From Streptomyces sp. 7-21 (GTDB taxonomy: Bacteria; Actinomycetota; Actinomycetes; Streptomycetales; Streptomycetaceae), in assembly GCF_016741785.1 (NCBI RefSeq), contig NZ_JAERRL010000003.1:124001-188000 (forward strand): a stretch of 64,000 nucleotides of DNA. Reading direction: 5' to 3'. Numbering within the stretch: the first letter of the stretch is position 1; every line of letters begins with the position of its first letter. Shown here one piece after another: positions 23,225 to 33,023 of the stretch. The notes below the pieces were generated by a model. That model saw only the letters and a list, made by a program, of their open reading frames with translations. It searched no databases and was not told the origin of the DNA. The position numbers and the translations under genes are program-made.

Positions 23225-24259
23225 TCAGTGGACGTAGGGCCAGCCGTCCGCGTCGTAGCTGAGCCAGTTGATGCCCAGCAGCGCGGTGCCGTCGTCGGCG
23301 TAGTAGTGGTACATGAGGATGTCGTAGTCGCTGTCGGCGAACACCGCCTGGTGGCCCGGGCCGTGGACGGAGCCGTGGCCCGCCAGGATCTCGGTGCCGC
23401 CGCCGTCGTTCATGTCCACCCCGGCGCGGTCGAGGTAGGGGCCGGTGACGCTGGTGGAGCGGCCGACCATGATGCGGTAGGTGCTGTCGGCGCCCGCGCA
23501 GCAGCGGTCGAACGACACGTACAGGTAGTAGTAGCCGCCGCGCCGGAAGATGAACGGCGCCTCGATCGCGCCGCCGCCGCGCCCGGCGATCGGCAGCAGC
23601 GTGTCGTCGGCGCGCTTGCCGGTGGCCGGGTCGAGCCGGATCAGCTTCAGCCCCGACCAGAAGGACCCGAACGCCAGCCACCAGTTGCCCTGTTCGTCGA
23701 CGACGAGGTTGGGGTCGATGGCGTTGTAGTCGTCCTCGGGGAACGTCTCGATGACCAGGCCCTGGTCGGTCCAGGTGCCGGAGTCGCCGGTGCTGCTGGT
23801 GGCCAGGAAGATCGCGGAGCGGTTGGAGCCGAACGTCGAGGCGGAGTAGTACAGGTAGTACGTGCCGTTGTGGTACGAGATGTCGGGCGCCCACAGGTTG
23901 CGGCTGCCGCCGGTGTAGGGCTCGGTCCACGGTGCCCCGTCCGGGAAGGCAGGCCCGGCATCGGTGAACGCGGTGCGGTCGGGCGAGGTCTTCAGCGCGA
24001 TGTTGTCCCCGGTATGGGCGACGAGGTAGCTGCCGTCGGGCCGGATGACGGCGGTCGGGTCGTGCACGGTGATATCCCCGGTGACCAGGCCGGGGTGGGG
24101 ATAGCCCTGCCGGGCGGCGGGCGGCGCGGCGCTGGCGCGCGCGGTGGCGGCCGTGGCGAGCCCGGCGAGGCTCACGGCGGCGCCGCCGCCGAGGACGGCC
24201 CGCATCAGCCGCCGCCGTGAGGGTCCCGGCACCGGTTCCGGCTGCTGCTGCTCGGTCAC
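23225..24259 (-). CDS. Tat-exported GH43 endo-arabinanase-like enzyme
   Basis: 344 residues. Tat signal SRRRLMRAVLGGGAAVSLAG. The five-bladed propeller catalytic residues appear as VHDPTAVI (base Asp), NAIDPNLVVDEQG (pKa modulator Asp) and IEAPFIFRRGGYYYL (acid Glu). SYHNGTYYLYYSASTFGSN and GGGTEILAGHG are characteristic of arabinan endo-1,5-alpha-L-arabinosidases. AAGGAG lies 7 nt before the GTG. Divergent from the PKS gene; the shared 243-nt region carries a perfect palindrome close to this gene (24286-24301), which more likely belongs to sugar control. Confidence 0.88.
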   Translation of the reverse strand: MTEQQQPEPVPGPSRRRLMRAVLGGGAAVSLAGLATAATARASAAPPAARQGYPHPGLVTGDITVHDPTAVIRPDGSYLVAHTGDNIALKTSPDRTAFTDAGPAFPDGAPWTEPYTGGSRNLWAPDISYHNGTYYLYYSASTFGSNRSAIFLATSSTGDSGTWTDQGLVIETFPEDDYNAIDPNLVVDEQGNWWLAFGSFWSGLKLIRLDPATGKRADDTLLPIAGRGGGAIEAPFIFRRGGYYYLYVSFDRCCAGADSTYRIMVGRSTSVTGPYLDRAGVDMNDGGGTEILAGHGSVHGPGHQAVFADSDYDILMYHYYADDGTALLGINWLSYDADGWPYVH

Positions 24260-24285
24260 GTGTGGCTCCTTCACTGGACGCCTTC

Positions 24286-24301
24286 GTTCGGAATACCGAA
24301 C
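24286..24301. promoter_or_regulatory. Perfect palindrome between arabinanase and PKS genes
   Basis: GTTCGGAATACCGAAC is a 6-4-6 perfect inverted repeat centred about 35 nt upstream of the arabinanase GTG. A second, weaker one (TTCGT and ACGAA around 24306-24323) follows. Such sites are typical operators of LacI or ROK sugar regulators. The rest of the 24260-24502 region holds the start of the PKS transcript but no other motif that I can defend. Confidence 0.6.
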
Positions 24302-24502
24302 ACTATTCGTCATCGTGAACGAAACCTAGAAGTGAGCCATGACCACGTCAAGACTGCGCGCGGCCCCCTTCCGCTCACTCGTCTGACTAACCCCCCGAAC
24401 GGGTCAATCGGAGGCGCCCGCGGGCTGCACCGCGCGGCATGCGGGCAGCCTCAGCGCGGACAGCCCGGAAGTACGCACCGTGCATGGGGAGTTGTGAACG
24501 CA

Positions 24503-27500
24503 ATGGCTGAGGTGGCGATCGTGGGGATCGGCCTGCGGCTGCCCGGAGGCATCGTCTCGCTCGACGGGCTGTGGCAGGCCCTCACCGAGGCGCGTGACCT
24601 GGTAGGCGAGGTGCCGCCCGACCGCTACGACAAGGAGGCGTTCACCTGCGGCGACCCCGACCGCCCCGGCCGGGCCTGCACCGCGGCCGGCGGGTTCCTC
24701 GGGCAGGACCTGGCCGGCTTCGACGCCGAGTACTTCGGTATCTCGCCGAAGGAGGCGTCCCGCATCGACCCGCAGCACCGGCTGCTGCTCGAATGCGCCG
24801 TCGAGGCGCTCGACGACGCCGGCATCGACCCGGCTGCCCTGGCGGGCAGCGACACGGCCGTCATCACCGGCGTCTCCTCGCACGACTACGCCGACCTCCA
24901 GCAGCGCCGCCCGCGGGAGATCACCGCCTACACCAACACCGGCACCGCGGCGGGCAACGCGGCCAACCGCCTGTCGCACGTCCTGGACCTGACCGGCCCG
25001 TCGTTCACCGTCGACACCGCCTGCTCCTCCGCCCTGACCGCCGTGCACCAGGCGTGCGAGGCGCTGCGGTCCGGGCGCAGCCGCCTGGCGCTGGCCGGCG
25101 CGGTCAACGTCCTGCTCAACCCGGCCGTCCACGTCGGCTTCTCGGCCGCCCGCATGCTCTCGCCCACCGGCACCTGCCGGCCGTTCGCCGAGCACGCCGA
25201 CGGCTACGTGCGCGCCGAGGGCGCCGGGGTGCTGGTGCTCAAGCCGCTCGCGGCCGCGGTGGCCGACGGCGACCGGATCCACGGCGTGATCGCGGCGAGC
25301 GCCGTCAACGCCGACGGCCGCACCAGCGGCCTGTCGCTGCCCGACGCCCGCAGCCAGGCCCGGCTGCTCGCCAGCGTCTACGGCCCCGGCGGCCTGGACC
25401 CGCGCGAGGTGGCGTACGTGGAGGCGCACGGCACCGGCACCCCGGCCGGGGATCCCGTCGAATGCGAGGCGCTCGGCGCGGTGCTGGGCCGCGCGCGCGG
25501 CGAGCGGGAGGGCCCGCTGCCCATCGGCTCCGTCAAGGGCAACCTCGGCCACCCGGAGGCCGCCTCGGGTATCGCGGGCATCGCCAAGGCGCTGCTGGTG
25601 CTCCGCGAGCGCGTCATCCCGCCGACCCCGCACGCCGAACCCCGCAGCGGCCGCATCGACTTCGAGGGCCTCAGGCTGGCCCCGGTGCCCGTCGCCCGGC
25701 CGCTGCGCGGGCACGGCCGGACGCTCGCGGGCGTCAACTCCTTCGGCTTCGGCGGCGCCAACGCCCACGTCGTGCTCGCCCCGGCGCCGCCGCCGCGGCC
25801 CGCGCCGCCCCCGCCCCCGGGCCCGCTGCCGCTGGTCGTGACCGCCCGCTCGCGCAAGGCGCTGGACGCGGCCGCGACCGCCTGGGCCGACCACCTGGAC
25901 GCCCTGGCGGACGCCGGCGCCGGCCCGGCGGACTTCGCCGACGCCGCCTACACCGCGTGCCGCCGCCGCGCCGCCCATCCGCACCGCGTCGCGCTGCTGG
26001 CACGCTCCCCCGGCCAGGCAGCCGAGGCGCTGCGGTCGCTGACGCGCGGCGCGCCGGCCGAGGCGGCTGTCGCGGGCACGGCCGTGCGGCACGGGCGCGT
26101 GGGCTTCGTCTTCAGCGGCAACGGGTCCCAGTGGCCGGGCATGGGCGCGGCCCTGCTGGCGCGGGCCGCCGGCAGCGACGGCACGGAGACCACAGCCGGC
26201 ACCGACGGCACCGACGGCACGGCAGCGACCGCCGTGGCCGCGGCGTTCGCCCGCGAGATCGACGCCATCGACGCCGAGTCACGCCCGCTGCTGGGCTGGT
26301 CCATCCGCGAGGAGCTGCTGCGGCCCGATCCGGCCCGCTGGTCGCGCACCGAGGTGGCGCAGCCGCTGCTCTTCGCCGTGCAGGCGGGCCTGGTGGCGGC
26401 GCTCGCCGCACGCGGCGTCACGCCGCACGGCGTGTGCGGGCACAGCGTCGGGGAGGTCGCCGCCGCCTACGCCGCCGGGGCGCTCGACCGCGCCGCGGCC
26501 TGCCGCGTCGTCGCCGCCCGCAGCCGCGCCCAGGCCGTCACCGCCGGGTCGGGGCGGATGGCGGCGCTGGGCCTGGGCCCGGCCGCGGCGCGCCAGCTGC
26601 TCGCCGAGGCCGCGGAGGCGGGCGGCCCCGGCCTGTGCCTCGCCGCCGTCAACAGCGACCGCGACGTGACGGTCACGGGGGACGCCGCCGCACTGGCCGC
26701 GCTCGGCTCGCTCGCCGCCCAGCGCGGCGTGTTCTTCCGCGACCTGGGCCTGGACTACGCCTTCCACGGCCCGGCCATGGACCGCCTGCGCGCGCCGCTG
26801 GCCGGCGCCCTGGCTGGCCTCACCCCCCAGCCGGGGCGGGTGCCGGTGGTCTCCACCGTCACCGGCGGCCTCATCGACGGCGCGGCGCTGGATGCCGGCT
26901 ACTGGTGGCGCAACGTCCGCGAGCCGGTGCTCTTCGCCGACGCCGTCGCGGCACTGACCGCGCCCGGCAAGGGAAGCGACGGCTGCGACGTGCTGCTGGA
27001 GATCGGCCCGCACCCGGTGCTCGGCGGCTACCTGCGCCGCGCCGCGGCCCGCGCCGGGCGGCCGGTCGAGGTCGTGCCCACCCTGACCCGCACCAGCGGC
27101 GGCGCGCCCGCGCTCGACGCGGCGCTGGCCCGGCTGCTGGCCGCGGGCGCGCGCGTCGACCTCGACCGGTTCTTTCCCGCACCGCGCCGCGTCGTCAGCC
27201 TGCCGCCGTACCCGTGGCAGCGGGAGCGGCACTGGCACGGCCACCCCGACTGGTGGCTCGGCGACGAGGCCGGCGACGCCCCGGCCGCGGCCGGCCGCGC
27301 CCGGCACCCGCTGCTCGGCGCCCGCGCGTCCGGGCCGGAGCCGGGCTGGCGGTGGCGGCCCGAACCCGGCACCCCGGCCTGGCTGGGCGACCACACGCTC
27401 GCCCGCGCCGTGGTCGTGCCCGGCGCCGCCTACGTGGACATGGCGCTGGCGGCCGGCCAGGAGGTTTTCGGCGCCGCCGCCGAGGTGACGGGCCTGACCA

Positions 27501-30500
27501 TCGAACGCGCCCTGGCCCTGCCGTTCGACGACCCCGCCATGGACGTGCGCGTGCACACCGCCCTGTCGGCCGACGGCGTGTTCACCGTCTCCAGCCGCGA
27601 CGGGCGCGAGGGCCGCGACGGCGAGTGGATCCGGCACGCGCGCGGCCGGGTGCGGCGGCTGCTGCGCGACCGGCCCGCCCCGCTGCCGCTGGACGCGCTG
27701 CGCGCCCGGCTGCCGAAGGCGATGAGCGCGGACGAGCACTACGCCACCTGCGCCGGGGCCGGGCTGACCCTGGGGCCGGCGTTCCGCGTGCTCACCGCCA
27801 TCCGCGCGGGCGGCGGCGGCCCGGACGGCGGGCCGCTGGCCGAGCTGCTGGTCGACTACGCCGCCGCCACCGCCCTCGGCGAGGGCCACCTGGCCCATCC
27901 GACGCTGCTGGACGCCGCGTTCCAGGGCGCGCAGCCGCTGATGCGCACGGCCGTGGGCGAGCCGGTGCCGTTCCTGCCCGCCGGGGTGGACACCGTCCGC
28001 TGCTGGGGCCCGATGCCCGCCCGGGGCGCCGTCCACCTGCGCACCCGCCGCTTCAGCCGCCAGGAGGTGTGCTGGGACGCCACCGTCACCGACGAGCGGG
28101 GCGAGGTCGCCCTGGAGCTTCTCGGCTGCGTCGCCCGCCGGTTCGACGGGGCGCGCGCGGAGGCGCCCGCCCGGCTCGTGGAGGTGATGCGCGCCGCCCC
28201 CCTGCCGCCGGGCGCCGGCGGGCCGCCCGGCGGCGCGGAGCAGGCGCCGCCGGTTCCGGTCTCCCCCGCCGCGCTGCTCGCCGCGGCCGGGCGGCGGCTC
28301 GCCGCGCTGCGGGACCGCTGGCACGAGCATCCCTACGGCCGCGCCCGGCACAGCGCCGCCGAGCTCGCGGCCCACTTCACGGGCGCGGCGCTCACCGAGC
28401 TGCTTCCCGGGCTGCGGCCGGGTGGCGAAACGTTCACTGTGGCGGACCTGCTGGCCGCCGGCGCCGCGCCGGAGCACGAACGGCTGCTGTCCGCGCTGCT
28501 CGCCATGGCCGCCGAGTGCGGGCTGCTCGCGCCGGCGGGCGGCGGGCGGTGGCGGCTGGCCGCCGCGCCTGACCCGGCGGGGCGGTTCGCCGCCGCGCTG
28601 CGCGAGTTCCCCGGCGAGCTGACGACGGCGCAGCTGCACGGCGTGGTCGGGCGGCGGCTGGCGGCCGTGCTGCGCGGCGAGTGCGACGTGCGCGAGCTGC
28701 TGTTCTCGGGGCCCGAGCCGCTGGCCACGCGGTTCTACGACGCCAGTCCCGTGATGGCGTTCCATAACGGCGTCGCGGCCGAGCTGCTGCGGGAACTGGT
28801 GGCGCACTGGCCCGCGAGCCGGCCGCTGCGGGTGCTGGAGGTGGGCGCGGGCACCGGCGGCACCACGGCCTGCCTGCTGCCGCACCTGCCGCCGCGGCGC
28901 ACCCGGTACACCTACACCGACGTCTCCGCGTCGTTCCTCGTCCCGGCCGAACGCCGCTTCGCCGGCTGCGGGTTCATGGACTTCCGGCGGCTGGACCTGG
29001 ACCAGGACCCGGCCGCGCAGGGCTTCGCTCCCGGCTCGTTCGACCTGGTCATCGCCTCCAACGCGCTGCACACCGCCCGCGACCTGGCTGCCGCCGTGCG
29101 GCGTGTGGCGGGCCTGCTGGTGCCCGGCGGGCACCTGCTGGCCATCGAGTCGCACGAACCGCGCGTGCTGCTGCCGCTGTTCGGGCCGCTGCCGTCGTTC
29201 TGGTCGACCGAGGACCGCGGCCTGCGGCCCCACGGCATGCTGCTGCCGCGCGAGCGCTGGCCCGCGCTGCTGGCCGGCTGCGGCTTCACCGGCGCCGTGC
29301 AGGCCGGTGACGACCGGGAGCCGGCGCGCGGCGACTGCTCGGTGATCCTGGCGGCCCGGGACAACAGCGCCGCAGCCGCGACGGCGGCGCCCGCCGGGCC
29401 GGCGGACCGGGCACGGCGCGACGGCCAGCAGGGCCAGGAGGAGGAACGCCGCTGGGCCGTGCTCGGCGCGGCGGGCGCGCCGCTCGCCCAGGCCCTGCGG
29501 GAACGGTTCACCGCCGCGGCCGTCACCACCGCCGGCCCCGAGGGCGCCACCGACGTGGTCCTCGTGCTGCCGGCCCGCCCCGGCCTCGCGCCCGCCGCCG
29601 TCACCGAGGCCGCCGCCGGGGCGCTCGCCGCCCTGCGCGACGCCGCCGCGGCCAACCCCCGGCGGCTGTGGCTGGTCACCCTCGGCGCGGACGGCGAACC
29701 CGGCGCGCTGCGCCCGCCCGCCGCCGCGGACCCCGTCACCGCCGCCGCGTGGGGCGCCGCCCGCACCCTGGCCAACGAACGCCCCCGGCTGGACGTCCGG
29801 CGTGTGAGCGTGCTCAGCGAGGCCGGGCCCGCGCCCGCGTCGCTGCTGCACGAGCTGCTCGCCGCCGGCAGCGGGCGCGGCGGCGAGACGGCCCGTGCGG
29901 ACACCGCCGGTCCCTCCCTCGAGGCCGCCCGCGAGTCCGCTGAGGACGCCCGTGAGGATGAGGTGCTGCTCACCGCCACCGGCCGGTTCGTGCCGCGCGT
30001 GGTGCCGCTGCCCGCCGCCCCGCGCCCCCGCCCGGCCGCGGCCCGCTCCTGCGTGCTGCGGCTGACCAGCCCCGGCTCCCACTACCGGCTCACCTGGGAG
30101 GAGACGCCGGTACCCGAGCCGGGCCCCGGGCAGGTCCGCGTCCGCGTCGCCGCGGCCGCGCTCAACTACCGCGACGTCATGATGGCCACCGGCCGCCTCC
30201 CGCTCGGCGAGGCGCTGCTGCGGCCCGGCGTCGAGGCCATCGGCCTGGAGTGCTCGGGCACCGTCGACGCCGTCGGCCCCGGCGTGACGTCCGTGGCGCC
30301 CGGCGACCGCGTGTTCGGCGGCGCCGCCGGCTGCTTCGCCTCGCACGCCCTGCTGCGCGCGGACCGGGTGATGACCGTGCCGCCCGGGATGTCGTTCGCG
30401 TCGGCCAGCACCCTTCCCATGGTGTGGATGACGGTCCACCACAGCCTGCGCCACCTGGCCCGGCTGGCGCCAGGCGAAACGGTCTTGGTGCACGGCGCGG

Positions 30501-32218
30501 CCGGCGGCGTGGGCCTGGCCGCACTGCGGTACGCGCAGCTGGCCGGTGCCCGCGTCATCGCCACCGCCGGCACCGGGGCCAAGCGGGACCTGCTGCGGCT
30601 GCTCGGCGCCGGCGCCGTGCTGGACTCGCGCAGCCTCCGCTTCGCCGAGGACGTCATGGACCTCACGGACGGCCAGGGCGTGGACGTCGTGCTCAACTCC
30701 CTCGCCGGGGAAGGCCAGTGGCGCAGCCTCGGCCTGCTGCGGCCGCACGGGCGGTTCGTCGAGCTGGGCAAGCGCGACTTTCTCGCCGACAACCAGCTGC
30801 CGCAGGGGCCGTTCGCCCGCAACCTCACGTTCTTCGGCGTGGACGTCTCCCCGCTCATCGACGAGCCGTCCGCCCTGGCCGACTCCCACATCAGCGAGCT
30901 CCGCCGCGCGGTGGCCCGCGGCGACTACCCGCCGCTGCCGCACCGCGTCTACCCGGCCGCGCGGATCGACGAGGCGTTCACGGCCATGCGGCACTCCCGC
31001 CACACCGGCAAGCTGGTGGTGACGTTCGACGAGCCGCTGCCGGTGCGGCAACGCTGCCCGCGGCGCCGCCTCGACCCGGACGCCACCTACCTGATCACCG
31101 GCGGCTTCACCGGACTCGGCGCCGACCTCGCCCTCCGCATGGCCGAGCGCGGTGCCCGCCACCTGACGCTGGTGGGCCGCCGGGGCGCCGCCACCCCGGG
31201 CGCCGAGCCGCTGCTGGCGCGGCTGGCCGCCCTGGGCACGGGCGTGGACGCGCACGCCGCCGACGCCTCCGACGAGGCCGCGATGCGCGCCGTGTTCGCC
31301 CGCCTCGACGCCTCGGGCCGGCGCCTCGCCGGCGTGGCCCACGCCGCCATGGTCCTCGCCGACGCGCCGCTGGCGGAGCTGTCGGACGAGGACGCGCGAG
31401 CGGTGCTGACGGCCAAGCTCACCAGCGGCTGCGTGCTCGACAGCCTCACCCGCGGGCGCGACCTGGACTTCTTTGTGGTCTTCTCGTCCGCCGCCGCCCT
31501 CGTGGGCAACCTGCGGCAGGCGGCGTACGCGGCGGCCAACACCGGTCTGGAGGCGCTGGTGCACCGGCGGCGCCGCGACGGACTGCCCGGCCTGGCCGTG
31601 CAGTTCGGCGCCCTGTCCGGCACCGGCTACCTGCGGCGCACCGGCCGTGAGGAGGAGATGGCCGCCGTCGGACTCGGCGGTGTCTCCGCGCAGGAGGCCC
31701 TGTCCGCGCTGGACGACCTGCTGGACCGGGGCGACCAGGCCTCCGTCGCCGTCGGCCGGTTCGACTGGGGGCGGATGCGCGGGTTCCTGCCGCGCCTGAC
31801 CGCGCCGCGCACCCGGGCGCTGCTGCCGGACGAGGGCGAGGCCGACGGGCCCGGCACGCTGCGCGCGGCGCTCGCCGCCGCCGGCTCCGAGGAGGAGGCG
31901 CTGCGGCTGGCTGAGGACGCCCTGGCCGGGCTGGTCGGGCGCGTGCTCCAGACGGACCCGGCGACGCTGGACCGCAGCCGCCGCCTGAACCTGCTGGGCA
32001 TGGACTCGCTGATGGCGGCGGAGCTCGCCCGCGACCTGCGCACCCGGCTCGGCTGCGACATCCCCGTTGTCGAGCTGTCCGGCGCCGCCAGCCTCACCGC
32101 CCTGGCCCACCGCGTGCTCACCGACCGCACCGGGCCGCCCGCGCCGCGGGTGCCCGGCCTCCGGGCCCCCCAGGACCCCGGCGCCCGGGCCGGCGCCGGT
32201 GAGGAGGCGGTCCGATGA
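24503..32218 (+). CDS. Single-module highly reducing iterative type I PKS (KS-AT-DH-MT-ER-KR-ACP)
   Basis: 2571 residues. KS with VDTACSSA (Cys174), EAHGTGTPAGDP and GNLGHPEAA; AT with GHSVGEVAAAY (Ser648), the malonyl-binding Arg and YAFH, pointing to malonyl; DH with GDHTLARAVVVPG (His964, the usual Gly of HxxxGxxxxP is Arg) and HPTLLDAAFQ; C-methyltransferase with LEVGAGTGGTT (about 1445); a structural pseudo-KR; ER with VHGAAGGVGLAA (about 2000); KR with LITGGFTGLGAD (about 2200) and Tyr in AAYAAANTG; ACP with LLGMDSLMA (Ser2502). This order and the MT between DH and ER match fungal highly reducing PKSs; no TE domain. It would build a methyl-branched reduced chain iteratively. ATG 24503 has GGGGAG at 11 nt; GTG 24494 is the alternative. 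The stop overlaps the thioesterase start. Confidence 0.95.
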   Translation: MAEVAIVGIGLRLPGGIVSLDGLWQALTEARDLVGEVPPDRYDKEAFTCGDPDRPGRACTAAGGFLGQDLAGFDAEYFGISPKEASRIDPQHRLLLECAVEALDDAGIDPAALAGSDTAVITGVSSHDYADLQQRRPREITAYTNTGTAAGNAANRLSHVLDLTGPSFTVDTACSSALTAVHQACEALRSGRSRLALAGAVNVLLNPAVHVGFSAARMLSPTGTCRPFAEHADGYVRAEGAGVLVLKPLAAAVADGDRIHGVIAASAVNADGRTSGLSLPDARSQARLLASVYGPGGLDPREVAYVEAHGTGTPAGDPVECEALGAVLGRARGEREGPLPIGSVKGNLGHPEAASGIAGIAKALLVLRERVIPPTPHAEPRSGRIDFEGLRLAPVPVARPLRGHGRTLAGVNSFGFGGANAHVVLAPAPPPRPAPPPPPGPLPLVVTARSRKALDAAATAWADHLDALADAGAGPADFADAAYTACRRRAAHPHRVALLARSPGQAAEALRSLTRGAPAEAAVAGTAVRHGRVGFVFSGNGSQWPGMGAALLARAAGSDGTETTAGTDGTDGTAATAVAAAFAREIDAIDAESRPLLGWSIREELLRPDPARWSRTEVAQPLLFAVQAGLVAALAARGVTPHGVCGHSVGEVAAAYAAGALDRAAACRVVAARSRAQAVTAGSGRMAALGLGPAAARQLLAEAAEAGGPGLCLAAVNSDRDVTVTGDAAALAALGSLAAQRGVFFRDLGLDYAFHGPAMDRLRAPLAGALAGLTPQPGRVPVVSTVTGGLIDGAALDAGYWWRNVREPVLFADAVAALTAPGKGSDGCDVLLEIGPHPVLGGYLRRAAARAGRPVEVVPTLTRTSGGAPALDAALARLLAAGARVDLDRFFPAPRRVVSLPPYPWQRERHWHGHPDWWLGDEAGDAPAAAGRARHPLLGARASGPEPGWRWRPEPGTPAWLGDHTLARAVVVPGAAYVDMALAAGQEVFGAAAEVTGLTIERALALPFDDPAMDVRVHTALSADGVFTVSSRDGREGRDGEWIRHARGRVRRLLRDRPAPLPLDALRARLPKAMSADEHYATCAGAGLTLGPAFRVLTAIRAGGGGPDGGPLAELLVDYAAATALGEGHLAHPTLLDAAFQGAQPLMRTAVGEPVPFLPAGVDTVRCWGPMPARGAVHLRTRRFSRQEVCWDATVTDERGEVALELLGCVARRFDGARAEAPARLVEVMRAAPLPPGAGGPPGGAEQAPPVPVSPAALLAAAGRRLAALRDRWHEHPYGRARHSAAELAAHFTGAALTELLPGLRPGGETFTVADLLAAGAAPEHERLLSALLAMAAECGLLAPAGGGRWRLAAAPDPAGRFAAALREFPGELTTAQLHGVVGRRLAAVLRGECDVRELLFSGPEPLATRFYDASPVMAFHNGVAAELLRELVAHWPASRPLRVLEVGAGTGGTTACLLPHLPPRRTRYTYTDVSASFLVPAERRFAGCGFMDFRRLDLDQDPAAQGFAPGSFDLVIASNALHTARDLAAAVRRVAGLLVPGGHLLAIESHEPRVLLPLFGPLPSFWSTEDRGLRPHGMLLPRERWPALLAGCGFTGAVQAGDDREPARGDCSVILAARDNSAAAATAAPAGPADRARRDGQQGQEEERRWAVLGAAGAPLAQALRERFTAAAVTTAGPEGATDVVLVLPARPGLAPAAVTEAAAGALAALRDAAAANPRRLWLVTLGADGEPGALRPPAAADPVTAAAWGAARTLANERPRLDVRRVSVLSEAGPAPASLLHELLAAGSGRGGETARADTAGPSLEAARESAEDAREDEVLLTATGRFVPRVVPLPAAPRPRPAAARSCVLRLTSPGSHYRLTWEETPVPEPGPGQVRVRVAAAALNYRDVMMATGRLPLGEALLRPGVEAIGLECSGTVDAVGPGVTSVAPGDRVFGGAAGCFASHALLRADRVMTVPPGMSFASASTLPMVWMTVHHSLRHLARLAPGETVLVHGAAGGVGLAALRYAQLAGARVIATAGTGAKRDLLRLLGAGAVLDSRSLRFAEDVMDLTDGQGVDVVLNSLAGEGQWRSLGLLRPHGRFVELGKRDFLADNQLPQGPFARNLTFFGVDVSPLIDEPSALADSHISELRRAVARGDYPPLPHRVYPAARIDEAFTAMRHSRHTGKLVVTFDEPLPVRQRCPRRRLDPDATYLITGGFTGLGADLALRMAERGARHLTLVGRRGAATPGAEPLLARLAALGTGVDAHAADASDEAAMRAVFARLDASGRRLAGVAHAAMVLADAPLAELSDEDARAVLTAKLTSGCVLDSLTRGRDLDFFVVFSSAAALVGNLRQAAYAAANTGLEALVHRRRRDGLPGLAVQFGALSGTGYLRRTGREEEMAAVGLGGVSAQEALSALDDLLDRGDQASVAVGRFDWGRMRGFLPRLTAPRTRALLPDEGEADGPGTLRAALAAAGSEEEALRLAEDALAGLVGRVLQTDPATLDRSRRLNLLGMDSLMAAELARDLRTRLGCDIPVVELSGAASLTALAHRVLTDRTGPPAPRVPGLRAPQDPGARAGAGEEAVR

Positions 32219-32952
32219 GGCTGGTCACGCTGCGCAGCAGGCCAGCGGCCAGGGTACGGCTGTGCTGCCTGCCGCCCGCGGGAACCGGACCGGCGTTCTA
32301 CGCCGGCTGGCCCGCGTCGCTGCCGCCTGACGTCGAGCCGGTGTCGGTGCAGCTGCCGGGCCGCGGCCCGCTGGCGGACCTGCCCTCGGTGACCGCGCCC
32401 ATGGAGCTGGTCCGCCGCCTGGCCGAACTCCTCGGCGGGGAAGAGGAGAACGACGGCCGGCCCCTCGCGCTCTTCGGCCACTCGCTCGGCGCGCTGCTCG
32501 CCTACGAGACCGCCCGCGCGCTGCGCCGGACGCGGCGCCGCCCGCCGGTGCTGCTGGCCGTCTCGGCGTTCCCCGCGCCCCATCTCGACACCTACACCTC
32601 GGTGTTCTCCGACCGGCTGCTCGCGGGGCCGGAGGGACTGGCGGACCTGCTCGGGCAGGTCCCGCCGTCCCCGGCGGCGGTGGTGCCGTTCCTGGCCGAC
32701 GCGCTGCTGGCACTCCAGTACCGGCACCACGACGAGCCGCCGCTCGACGTGCCGCTGGCGCTGTACGGCGGCGCGTCCGACCCGCTCGCGCCGGGCCCCC
32801 GGCTCGCCGCGTGGAACGACCTGGTGACGGCCCCCGTGGAGCCCGTGCTGTTCCCCGGCGGCCACATGTACCTGCGCCAGGCGCCAGGAGGCCTGCTGCG
32901 CCGCCTCGGCGACGAGGTGCTGGCGGCGGCCCGGTACGCCGCCGCGCCGTGA
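32215..32952 (+). CDS. Stand-alone thioesterase (type II)
   Basis: 245 residues, alpha/beta hydrolase. LCCLPPAGTGPAFYAGW at the N-terminus, nucleophile motif FGHSLGALLAYE, Asp in YGGASDPLAP and catalytic His in FPGGHMYL are the type II thioesterase pattern. Its ATG overlaps the PKS stop (ATGA), so the two are coupled. Because the PKS ends in an ACP with no thioesterase domain, this enzyme may release the finished chain, besides or instead of the usual editing role. No tailoring gene follows directly; the next gene encodes a lipoprotein. Confidence 0.92.
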   Translation: MRLVTLRSRPAARVRLCCLPPAGTGPAFYAGWPASLPPDVEPVSVQLPGRGPLADLPSVTAPMELVRRLAELLGGEEENDGRPLALFGHSLGALLAYETARALRRTRRRPPVLLAVSAFPAPHLDTYTSVFSDRLLAGPEGLADLLGQVPPSPAAVVPFLADALLALQYRHHDEPPLDVPLALYGGASDPLAPGPRLAAWNDLVTAPVEPVLFPGGHMYLRQAPGGLLRRLGDEVLAAARYAAAP

Positions 32953-33023
32953 GGGGACCCCTCCCGGGCGATCCGGGGTAGAACCGTCCGGGGGACCACG
33001 CTGTCTGCCGGGAGGACTGCACC

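Noticed and set aside
26279-32110. 1943-residue open frame on the minus strand within the PKS gene
   Set aside because: Antisense shadow of the GC-rich PKS; composition is Gly/Ala/Arg/His noise, with no motif, and the plus strand encodes recognisable PKS domains.
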